Source of the DNA: Pelagophyceae sp. CCMP2097
Taxonomy: Eukaryota > Sar > Pelagophyceae
Assembly (NCBI GenBank): GCA_026770575.1
Contig: MU657178.1
Location: 186,376-250,375 of the forward strand
DNA length: 64,000 nucleotides
Direction: 5' to 3'
Below, in pieces: positions 10,801 to 22,800 of the stretch; position 1 is the first letter of the stretch, and every line of letters starts with the position of its first letter. The position numbers and the translations under genes were made by a program. The notes beneath the pieces are model-generated. The model did not search any database. It was not told the DNA's origin and was given only the letters and a program-made list of their open reading frames with translations.

Positions 10801-13800
10801 GCGGCTCTTTGACGAGGACTTGAAGGCCGTCGAAAAATCGAAAAAGGAGTATGTTGAATTTGTGGCAACTTTCCCCCTGGCGACGCTCGGACTTGTTCTC
10901 GGCTTCCGCCACAACCGAGTCGTCGTCGAGCGAGTCACGCACGCTCGATCGCAGCAGGAAGCGCAAGGGGAAGGAGCAAGGGAAGGCGTCGTGGAAATGG
11001 CAAAAGCGACAGAAACTCTTTTGGGACCCGTGTCGGTGGCACCGGCCGCCGCCTTCCCGACCGCGGCGACGCGCGTGGCGCGCGGCGACGCGGTGCTCAG
11101 CGTCGGCGGCGCGGACTGCAGAGGCCTGTCGCACATCCAAGTCGCCGGCCGGGAGCAGCGTTGGCAAACCGTCGCTGGAAAACCCAAACCCAGGAGCAGA
11201 CTTCGGGGCGGGTCGCTCAATTTGGACCAAAGGGTCGCGGGTTTGCCAAACCCGCCTTGGAAGGGTCGGGTTCGAGCTCGGGCCACGGCCACACCCACTC
11301 AAAGACGGGCAAGGCCAAAACGCGCAAACCCGGCAAACCCGACCCCGCGGGTTGAAGGGTAAGTCCGAACCCGTCGCTGCTCCTATCTCCGGCTCCTCGA
11401 GACGGCCCCTGGAGACGGCCGCTCGAAACGGCGCCCGGAGACGACCACTCGAAACGGCGCCTTGGGACGGTGCTTCGAGAAGGCCCCTGGAGACGGCCCT
11501 TTCGACGGCCATTCGAAACGGCGCATTGAGACGGCCCCTCGAGACGGTGCCTCGAAACGGCCACTCGAGACGGCGCCTTGAGACGATCCCTGGAGACGGC
11601 CCCTGGAGACGGCCATTCGAAACGGCGTCTTGAGACGGCCCCTGCTGACGGACGGCCCCTCGAGACGGCCCCTCGAGACGACCCCTTGAGACGGCCCTTT
11701 CGACGGCCATTCGAAACGGCGCATTGAGACGGCCCCTCGAGAGGCTCGGACGGTCCCTCGGATGGTCGCTCGGGAAGTCCCTTAGACAGTTCCTTTGGAC
11801 AGTTCCTTTGGACAATTCCTCGACGGGCCCTCTGTGACTGTCGCTTTGATTGGCGGCCCCTCGACGGTCCCTTGGACGGTCTTTCGGTTGCCGGCCTCTC
11901 GACTGCGGCCCCTCTGCGACGTCCCTAAGCGGGTCCTCGGTCGCTTGGGCGGGCCTTCGGAGTCGCCGCGCCTGGTCTCTTGTAAGGAACCCTGCGTGGG
12001 GAATTGAGAGGGGCCTTCAAAAAGGCCTTGCAAGTGGCCGCGCAGAGTCCTCGCAAGTGGCCACGAAAGAAGCCTTGCAGAGGGCCCGTCCAGAGGGCTC
12101 TTCAAGGGCCCTTGAAAGAGGCCGTCCGTCGAGGCCTTGTAAGTGACCGTGCAGAGGCCGGGCGAGTGGCCGCTAAAGAGGCCTTGCCGGTGGCGAGCAG
12201 GGACGGTGTTTTCGGGTTTTCAATCTGTACCGAACCCTCTGGTTGTCAACCAAACCCGTCTTCGAAGGGTCGGGTTCGGGTTCGGGCCATGGCCAGACCC
12301 GCTCAAAGAAGGGTCTGCCAAAACGCGCAAACCCGGCAAACCCAACCCGCGGGTTGAAGGGCGAACCCGCCGCTGCTCCTGCCCGAACCGTCACAGCGGT
12401 TTGCAAACCCGCCACAGCGGCTGTCTTGAGGTGTGCAACCGAGGCCAGTTGCCGTCTTGAGGAGCGAGGGGCGCCGGGCGATTTGGGGAATCGTCGACGA
12501 GAAGCATGATAGGCCTCATTTCCGCCGCCCCGCGACCCCTCGCCGTCGTTCTCCGCCGCCGCATCCGCGCGCCGCAGCAAGGCGACTGCGATGCGGCCGG
12601 CGCGGACTTTGCGGACGGCGCGGACTTTGCGGCTGAAGCGGGCTTTGGGAGATCTGCGGACGTTGCGAGGGCGGGCTTGAGAGAAGATAGCAAGGTTGGC
12701 TTGAGAGAAGATAGCAAGGTTGGCGACAGCAAGGTTGGCGACTTTGCGGTGGACGGGGCGCACTTCGCCATGGACGAGGCCACGGACGCGGACTCCGCGC
12801 CCCGCAAATCGACCTGGCTCTGCTCGAGTTTCGAAGTGGACACTTGTGAGCTCGTATTGACCCTTTGCGCGGCCGTGCGTCTGACACTCTCCTCCGTTGC
12901 CGTCGGAAACTCGCGCATCGGGCATCTCCGCGGCCTCTGTCTAGACGCCCTTGGCCACCGTGTATGGGAGCCGCTGCTGGAGCCGTGCACCTTTAAAGTT
13001 GGGTGGGAAGACGTCTGGGGCTTTGAACTTCCAGACGAATGTACGGGAGTCAACATTTCGCCTCCTCTAGCCAAAAGTCTAAGGCGCCTGTTCGACGCAG
13101 TCCGCGCCGGCATGAAGCCGCAGGCGCCTGCGGGCGACGCTTCGGACGACGACTCGGATTTTGACGATGCGTCGGAAGACGGATTGGAAACCGCCGGTTC
13201 TGATCTCGCCGGGAAAAGACCCGCAAAGTTCCGCCTCCGCATCAGGGGCCTCGCCTTGACCGTCATGGACCCCGGCCGCGCCGCGCCGCGCCTGCAGAGC
13301 GAGGCTCTCTTGATTTCATTGGATGATTTCCAAGCGTGTTTTTCAAGCGGCCTCAGCAGCGACCTCCGCATATCCGTCGGAGAAGCGCAAGTCGACGCCC
13401 GCAAAGGCCGCTTCCCCGTCGTCCTGCGCTGCACGCCGCGGCGGAGGAAGTTGGTCGACGTGTTAGAGGTGAGCGCGTTTGTGTTCATCTTCTTGTTCAC
13501 GTTGACTCGCACTTGCCACTGCCCCTTGAATCCCCACCGTTTCGACCCCCCGCTTCATTAGCTGACCGCCGAGCGGAGTGGCGAGCGGATGTTCCGGTTC
13601 CGCGCGCTGTGGGGCGCTTCACGGGCGGTGGCGGACGCGCGGAGCGGGGAGGGCGACGCGCCGTTTTCTCCGCGGTTGCGGCGCGCCACAAGACGGCGGA
13701 GCATCGTCGTTTTGGACGCGTTGGCGCTGCGGTTCGATCGGTCGCTGGACGTCTACGTCGACGAGGACTTTATCGAAGAGGCTTCGGTGAGTTTTCTGCC

Positions 13801-16800
13801 GTTTGCAATTGTATGGAGCTCTTCGAATCGCCTCGATATTGGAGCTCTTCGAATCGCCTCGATATTGGACCTCTTCGAATCGCCTCGATATTGGAATCGC
13901 CAGAGTGCGACGGTGGATGCTGGGATGTGAGTCATATGGGCGCGTGCCGTCTCATGTAATATTTGCGTTGTTGCTTGCTTAAGATCCACCCTGGGTTGTT
14001 CAATTATTTTATTAATATTGTTCATATATTAATATTATAATAAATATATTACATTACATTTATAATATATTAATATTAATATTAATGTTTTAGTATTATA
14101 CAACATACAATATAATATATATATATTGTTCTTATTATCTTATTATATTGTATCTTATTATTATAATTAAATAAGAACCCCCGGTCGCCAAACCGCCGTC
14201 CTCCGCCGCCGCGTGGGTCGTTTGTTTCTGGGGTGCATACGGTCACATGCGGCATGCCATACGGGCTCATGCCGTGCGAGATGCCATATGGGCTCACGGG
14301 TGCGAGACTCGAGACCATCCTGCCCCGGGCCCTTGAAAAGCTAGACGGACGGACCTCCGCAAGGCCTCTTTCAAGGGCCGAATCGAGCCTCTGCAGGGTC
14401 CCATGCACGTTTTTTTTCAAGGGCCGAATCGAGTCTGCACGGTGCTTTGCAAAGCCTTCGGCCAGGGTGCCTTCAAGGCTCGTGAACCGAGCCCGAGGAG
14501 AGGGTCTCTCAAGAACAGTCCCTCTCGACGGTTCCTCTCGATGGCCCTCTCGGAATTTCCCGGAGAAGCGCCCCAGGACGGCATCGGGCCGGCGACACCG
14601 GCGCCGGGCGGTGCGCGGGCTGGCGGTCGGCGGCAAAGGGACCTTGCCACGGGAACCTGATCGCAGGGTTCGTGTCTTTTCAAGGATTTGTGTCTCAGGG
14701 TTCGTGTCTCAGGGTTCTTGTTACCGGGTTCTTGTTACCGGGTTCTTGTCACCGGGTTCTTGTCACGGGGTTCTTTTCACAGGATTCTTGTCTCAGGGAC
14801 CTTGCCATGGGAACCTTGCCACAGGGGTCTTGTTGCACGGACCTTGTTGTACGGACCTTGTCACAGGGTCCTTATCACGGGAATTCTTGTCACAGGGATT
14901 CTTGTCACGGGGACCTCGTCATTGGGACCTCGTCGCAGGATTCGTGTCACAGGGACCTTGCCGTAGGGATCTTGTCTCATGGACTGTGTCACGGGGCTCT
15001 TGTCGCAGGCCCTTTTCACAGGGACCTTGCCACAGGGACCTTGCCACGAGGACCTTGCCAGAGGGGCCTTGTCACAGGTTGCCATAGGAACGTTGTCACG
15101 GGGACCTTGCCACAGGGTTCTTTTCACAGGGTTCTTTCTCAGGGATCTGGTCAAAGGGCCCTTGGCCACAGAGACCCCGTCACGGGCCCTTGGCACGGGG
15201 GCCTCGACTCTGAAACTCTTGCCAGAGGGACCGAGTCAGAGGGGCCTCATCACTTGAACCTTTCCTCGTCACTTGAACCTTTTCAGAGCGCTCGAAAGAG
15301 ATGCACGCAAGGGGACGCTCGCACCTGCATACAAAGGCGAGAGGCCTTGCGACGGCGGTCCCGTCGTCCAGAGTGCCGTAGGGAACGTCCATGCCTGCGA
15401 CGGGCTGAGCCGCCACGTGGGACATTTGATTCTGGGATACATTTCCATATGGGATACATTTCCATATGGGATACATTTCCACGGGCTCATGCCGTATGGG
15501 ATGCCATCTGGGCTCATGCGTGCGAGGCCCGATCAAGACCTTTCCTGTCCTTTGAAAACCCTCCAGACGGGCCCTTGCAAAGGCGACGGTCGCTTGCCCG
15601 GCCTCTTTCAAGGGCCCTATCAAGCCTGCACGGTTCCTTGATAAGCGTTCGGGTAGGGCCCCTTGAAGGCTCCTTGCGAGGGCCCTCGCAAGGGCTCTCT
15701 GTACGGGACGGCCCCTCTCCGTGGCCGCTCAAGGCCCCTATTGCGGTCGAAAGGCGGGCATCTCGCACGATGCGCCGTACGGGCCCTTGCACGGGTTTTC
15801 TCCGAGGCCTTCGGTCCCTCGCAAGAGGCCTCTTGCACGGGCTCCGAAGGGGCCTCTGGGCGGCCCGCGCCCTTCTGGACGGCCCTCGCAAGGTGACTCG
15901 TGTGGCCTCACTCGGCACGGGCCGCGGACAACCCCTCGTGTACGGTCCCCTGCAAAGCCGTTTGAACGGTCCCTCTTCTGGAAATGGCTTTGCCCCGTCG
16001 TGGTCGAGCCGGGTGTTCAGAGGGACCGTTCAAACGGCTTTGCTGGGGACCGTACGCGAGGGGTTGTCCGCGGCCCGTGCGAGGGATGCCACACGAGTCA
16101 CCTTGCGAGGGACCTTGCGAGGGCCGTCCAGAAGGGGAACGGACCTGTGCGGCGGCTCAGCTTGCGATTCGGCAAAGTGCGATTCGAATAAAGGACCGCG
16201 CGGCTGCCTTGCGTTGTTGAGAGCCGGAGGTTGGCAAGCCTGTCCGACGTACGTCCGATGTAGTCCCTCGCGCACCGCTTCCTCGACCAAGTCGCCCCCG
16301 ACCACCGCGCCCCCGACGGCCGCGCGCGCCGGCCGTCGGAACCGGCGGAGCCGCCAAAGTGCGGAGCGGACACGCTCGCATCAAGCCGCGTCGGAAATGG
16401 AAAACCCGAACCGCCCCAGGAGATTCGCGAGCGGCTCGATGGACCGCGTAGAAATACCTTGGAAAGTCTTTCTGAAAAGTCTTTTTGAAAAGTCTTTTTG
16501 AAAAGATTTTTTGAAAACTAGGTGCGCATTTCAAATCTCGACATTTCCAGAATCCGCGCCCGACTCTCTCTTCGATGGAAACCCGCCGAGCAGCGCGAGC
16601 GCACGTTGTACGCAGAGGCGGCGAAGCATTCGCAGCATCACTTGCCGGCGGCGGTGGTCAGGCAAGGGCCGCAGAGGTTTCGGGCGCTGCTTGACGCTCA
16701 AAAGCCGCGTCTTTGGAAAAACGTTATTGAGCTCGGATTCCGAAGTGTGCAAAAATAAGTGTGTGAAAAAGGGTCTTGAGCGGCACGGTTCGATGCACGC

Positions 16801-19800
16801 CGGATGCGCAATCAGAGGCCATTTGAAAGGCGCGCACTGCCGTCATAAAACCCGCAAAACCCGCAAAATGCCTCTCATCCCTTGGAATCCCTTGGAAACA
16901 CGGCGAACTTAGGTCTTTGCCGCCGTGGAGCGGTCGAGGGTGACGCTGCCGGCGCTGCGCTTGGGCGACGGCGTCCACTTTGGCGCCTTTGACGACGTTC
17001 GGCGCCGGCGCCCTGAAACGCTTGCGAAAATCGATTCGCGGGATAGACGCCGTCCGACGTCGCGGGAAACGTCGCAGGGACCTTGTCGTTGGGCAATGCC
17101 GCAGGGACCTTGTCGGAGGGTCACGGCGACCGTGTCACAGGGGCCTCATCACAGGGACGTGGCCTTTCGGACCTTTTGTAGCAGGGACCCGGTCAAAGGG
17201 GACCCCTCCTCAAATGGGACCCCTCGTCACGACTCTGGGACACTCGCCAAAGGGACCCCGTCAGAGGGGCCTCGCATGCCACGGCCTCTTTCACGGGCCT
17301 CCCCGTCGGACCGTGCCAGAGGGACCTCGTCAAAAGGGACCTCGTCAAAAGGGACCTCGTTCCGGGAAACGTGTTGCCCGGACGGGCAACATGTTCCCCC
17401 GAACCTGGTGAAAGAACGTGGTCAAAGGGCCTTTTTTTCACAGGGACCCCGTCGTGGGCCCTCGTCACGGGGACCTCTGGAACACTTGCCAGAGGGCCGA
17501 GTCAGATTGACGACTTTCACGGCGACCTTGCCACAGCAACTTTGCCACTGGGACTCTCATGGGAACTTGTATCGGAGACGTTGCCACGGGCCCTTTTCAC
17601 AGGGACAGGAGCGACGTTTTCAAAGGGAAACGTCCCGGGGATCTTGTCGTTGGTACACGTCACAGGGAACGAGGTCACAGGGTCCTTGTCAAGGCGACTT
17701 TGTCACGGGGACCTCGTCAACGGGACTGCAGTCAGAGGGACCTCGTCGTGCGCTCTCGTCATTTTTGACCTCTGGAAGTCTCGAGGCGCCGAGTCACAGG
17801 GACTGCAGTCACTGGGACGTGGTGAAGTCACGGGACAAGGCCCCTTGTGCCAAGGCCCCTTGTGACATGGCCGCTGCAACAAGGCCCTACAAGGTCCTGG
17901 CAAGGTCCCCGTGCCGAGGTCCTTATTTGGGCCCCGTGAGAGCACGGGGGCCGCCAGGGTCCTCGACGGTACGGTCCTCGACGACGCAATCGGTGGCTCT
18001 ACGAGGCATGAGGGTATTTATTTATATCCCGGCAAGAGAAAACCCTATACGGGCCATCGACCGGGCCAGATGCGGGGCCTTGGCAGTCCTCGACCGGCCC
18101 TCGACCGGCACCTTCATACCATTCTGGCCCTCTCGCAATCTTTCCAACTCAGAGGCGGCCGTCGAGGCGGGGGCCTGGAGAGGTCCCTCGAGCGTCGTGC
18201 GTGCCGCTTGGTGCTGCGGGTCTCGGGACGGGCGAACGCACCCTTGGCCAAGAGATGCGGGGTTCGGGTTCGGGCCATGGTCAGACCCACTCAAAGACGG
18301 GTCGGCCAAAACGCGCAAACCCGGCAAACCCAACCCGCGGGTTGAAGGGCAAACCCAAACCCGTCGCTGCTCCTATCTCCGGCTCCTGGAGACGGCCCTT
18401 TTCGACTGCCCCTGGAGACGGCCCCTTTTAGACGGCCCCTTTTAGACGGCCATTCGAAACGGTGCCACGAGACGGCCATCGAGACGGTTCCTCGAGATGG
18501 CCCCTCGAGACGCGGCCCTGGAGACGACCACTCGAAACGGTGCCTTGGGACGGCGCTTCGAGAAGGCCCGTGGATACGGCCATTCGAAGCGGCTTCTTGA
18601 GATGGCCCCTGGAGACGGCCATTCGAGACGGCACCTCGAGACGGCCACTCGAAACGGCGCCTTGAGCCCCCTCGGGACGGTGCCTCGAAATGACCCCTGG
18701 AGACGGCTATTATAAACGGCCCCTCAAGACGGCCCCTCGAGAGGCTCGCACGGTCCCTCGGATGGTCGCTTGGGCGGTTCCTTGGAGAGTTCCTTTGAGC
18801 AGTTCCTTTGAGGGTCCTTCGACGGGCCCTCTGTGACAATCGCTTCGATTGGCGAGCCCTCGACGGTCCCTTGGACGGTCACTCGGATGCCGGCTCCTCG
18901 ACTGCGGCCCCTCTGCGACGTCCCCTGGACGGGCCCTCTGTGACGGTCGCTTGGATGGGCCCTCGGAGTCCCCGGTCTCTTGCAAGGAACCCTGCGTGGG
19001 GGCTTGAGAGGGGCCTTGAAAAATACCTCGCGAGTGACCGCGCAGAGGCCGCGCAGGTGGCCGCGAAAGAGGCCTTACAGGGGCCTGTACTGTCGAACAC
19101 CCGATGGGAGCAGGGACGGTGTTTCCGGGTTTTCGATCTGTGCCGAACCCAAAGGGTCGCGGGGTTGTCAAACGACCCATCTTCTCGGGTCGGGTTCGGG
19201 TTTGTGCCACGGCCAGACCCGCGGGTCGGCAGGTCGGCGGAAACGCGGGCAAACCCGACCCGCGGGTTGAAGGGCAAACCCGAACCCGGCGCTGCCCCCC
19301 TTAGCTCCGGTGCCGGCCTTTGGACCGGCGCCGCGTCTTGCACGGTGGCCGGGCGGACCGGTCTGGGCACGGTCGCAAATCGGCAGATGGACGGCCGCCG
19401 GACGGCATGCATCGGTGACGGCCCGGTCCTTGGACGGTCCTTTTCTGCAACGGCCCTTTTCTGCAACGGCAACGGCAACGGCCCTTTTCTGCAATTGCGG
19501 TGGATAGCGCGAGATGGCCCGGAGCGGCGCACGGCTCGAGCGTCGAAACGATGCGCCGTTGCTCTAGGAAAGCACTACTCTAGGAAAGCACTACTCTAGG
19601 AAATATGAGAGAAGTTCCTAGAGAAACTCTAAGAGAAATTACTCTAAAAATAGGTCGTTGCAATCGCGAAACAATACTACGCTCGATCAGCGGCGAGAAA
19701 TGCGCTGGAGATCGCCGGCTCGCTGCGCGCGATTGGCAACCCGCTCGGTCTGGCGCGCGGCGTGCTGCGCGGCCTCGAAGACGCCGTGCGAGAGCCCGTC

Positions 19801-22800
19801 CAGGGGCTGATCGACGGTAATGAGTCTTTGGTGGCAACGATGGGCGGGGATCACAACGCTTCCGCCGGCCCGTCGAAAGGTTACGGAGGTGATCGGGTCG
19901 ACTATCAGGATGACTCTCGGGTCGACTATCTAGGCGTCGACGAAGCTCGACCAGAGGCGTTCGCTCTCGGCGTCGCGCGCGGCGCCTCGTCGCTCGTGCG
20001 GCACACCGTCGGAGGCACCGCTGACAGTTTGGCGAGCATCACCGGCAACTTTAGCCGAGCAGCGTACATCTCCGCGTCTGTCGCCCAACACACGGGCCTC
20101 CAACAAAAGGGCCGCCGAAATCGATGGGAGGATCATCCAAGGCCCCCCTGCCTTTGGATCCGACGATGATCGCGCGCGTAGGTCTCATCTCGCACTCGAC
20201 GCAGAGTACCGCGCCCGGCAGCGCGCAAAAGACGAGGCGCGCGCCTCGCGAGACGTCGCCAGCGCGCGCCGGACGCGCTTGATTGAAGGGTTGGCCGACG
20301 GCTTTGATTCTGCGGTTGGGGGGGTGGTGGATGGTGTCACAGGCTTGGTGCAGGAACCGATGCGCGGTGCCGAAAGAGCGGGCGCTGCCGGCGTCTTCCT
20401 CGGCCTCGGCCGCGGCGTTTTAGGCCTCGCCGTGAAACCCGTCTGCGGCCTCGCGGATGCGGCGACGGACGTGCTCCGCGGTGAGCTGCCGGCGTCGATT
20501 TCTATCCGACCCGCGCACGTCCTGTCGACACTTTCTGCGACGGTATCCCTCGACTGGTCCCTTGGGTGGCCCCTCGTACGGTCACCTAGACAGCCCTCGC
20601 CGGGTCCCTTTTTACCGACCTCTTGACAGGCTCTCATACGTACCCTGAGACGGGACCTTTACGGGCCCATTTTCTTTCTCCATACCGACGGTCTCGTATC
20701 CCTTGTACGGTTCTTCCAAAGTCCCCGAGACGGTCACGTGTACGGTCGGTCCCTTGACAGTCCTGATGGGTCCCGATACGCTTCCTGACCCATTTATGAT
20801 GCGGGCCCTTGCGCGGTCCCTTGCGCGGTCCCTTGCACGGGCCCTTGCTCGGGCCCTTGCACGGTCCCTTGCACGGTCCCTTGCACGGGCCCTTGCACGG
20901 TCCCTTGCACGGTCCCTTGCACGGTTCCTTGCACGGTCCCTTGCACGGTCCCTTGCACGGGCCCTCGATTCGGTCCCTCGTACGGTCCCGAGACAGTCCA
21001 AAAGACCGTCCTTGGGACGGTCCCTCGTACGGCCTCTTTACATCCCCTACACAGTCCCGTATACGATCCCGTATACGGCCCCTTGTACGGTTCTTCGACG
21101 GTCCCCTATACGGTCCCCTCTACGGGTCCTTGTACATCTCCGAAGACGGCCCTTTAACAGTCGTGTAAACGGTCCTGCGGTCAACGGTCCTGCGGTCCTT
21201 TCAACGGTCCCTCGTACGGTCTCCTATACGGTCTCCTATACGGTCCCCTTGGACGGTCCCTTGGACGGTCTCCGAGACAGTCTCCGAGACAGTCCCCTTG
21301 ACCTTGGGGTCTAAAACTTGAAAACGGACGGCCCCTTCGACGGGTCCTGGAGACTATAGAGACAGGTCTATACGGTCACCTACGCCGTCTTTCCTCTACG
21401 GGCCCTGGTACGGTGTCGTAGGGACCTCGTCACAGGACTTGCCACGAGAAGCGTTGGTTCTCATCGTAGAGTTCTCCTCACGGGGACCTTGACACAGCGA
21501 CCTTGACGGGAACTGTCGTCGGGACCTCTCCACGGGGACCCCGTCGAGGGGTGCTCCTCAAAGGGACCTTGCGGCCCCTTTTCAGAAACATTGTTCAAGG
21601 AACCTTGTCGCAGGGTTCTTGGCCTCGGGACCTCGTCGCAGGGACCTTGCGACAGGGAAGAGGGAAGTTGCCACAGGGAAGTTGCAACGGGGGCCTCGTT
21701 GCGGGAAACGCGTCGCGGGAACCTTGCCGCGGGGACCTTTTGTCTCAGGGTCCGTGTCACGACGACTTTGTCAGAGGGCCCTTTGCCACGGGGCCCCTTG
21801 ACACGGGGACCTCGATCCTGGAGCGGCCGAGTCAGAGCAACCGAGTCAGAGCAACCGAGTCCCGCCGGACGTATTCATAGGGCCCTTTGCACAGGGAACT
21901 TCACGGGGGCAGAGGGACCCCGTCACGGACCTTTTGGCAGAGGGCAATTTGGAACTCTTGCCAGAGGAACAGAGGGGACTCGTCTGAGAGGGACCTCTTC
22001 ACAGGGCCAAGGACTGTGCCACGGGGCCCTCGTCACGGGGCCCTCGTCACTGGGCTCTCGTCACTGGGCTCTCGTCACGGGGTGACGAAAACACGATTTT
22101 TTTTTGCGGGAACGCGCCCCAGAGGCCTTGTGGTGGCGCAAACACGTTTCTTAGGTATTCGAAACGAGACGGCGCATTTGCGAAACGGGGCCGTCGTCAA
22201 CTTCCGTCGGGAGCACGGCTCCAACGAACGGCCGCCCGAGCTCATCGCGCCACCGGTGCGCCACGGTGCGCCGGAGCCGCGCGGCGACGGTGAAAGCGAC
22301 CACCGCGACGCGCACCACGCGGACCCGCACGCCGCCGCGCGCGACGATGACTCGTACGACGAACACGCCACGGTGCGTACGGCGGGCGGCGGGCGGCGAC
22401 GGCTATGAAACCCTCACCGAAACAGGCTCGGAGGCCAAGGCGAGCTCTGTACGGCCTCGACCGCGCAATCCGCCCCTTCTCCTGGGAAGACGCGCGCGCC
22501 AGCCACGCCCTAACCGTGCGTCGAGCGGATACGTGTTTGCGAAAGGAAGACGTGGGCTATCTCCGATTGAAGACGCACGTAGGCTGCCTGCGAGAAGCGC
22601 CACCACTTCGACCGCAACATCGACGCCTTCGTCGAGCGCGTTGCCCTCGACCAGCGAGGTGCGACCGCGCGTCGACTGATGAAGGGTTTCTATACCGGTG
22701 AGGAGTGGTAAGAGATGGCAGTAGGTTCATGCCTCGTCGTGTCCCACGGCGCTCTCGCAGTCTTTCGCGGCAACGAGGCGCAGCTCGTCTCGCCGGTTCA

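Noticed and set aside
10262..11815. Long minus-strand open frame
   Set aside because: It is antisense to the VPS13-like exon and a K element; its composition mirrors GC-rich third positions rather than a protein.
14672..16501. A long + strand open frame of over 600 codons
   Set aside because: It crosses an R15 array and a T element. It stays open because the repeat period is a multiple of three, and there are no domains except 3' residues that belong to the VPS13-like exons.
18255..19320. K element as a telomere-like or LTR retrotransposon with coding potential
   Set aside because: GGGTTCGGG motifs are not regular telomere repeats, and no gag, protease, reverse transcriptase or integrase sequence is present.
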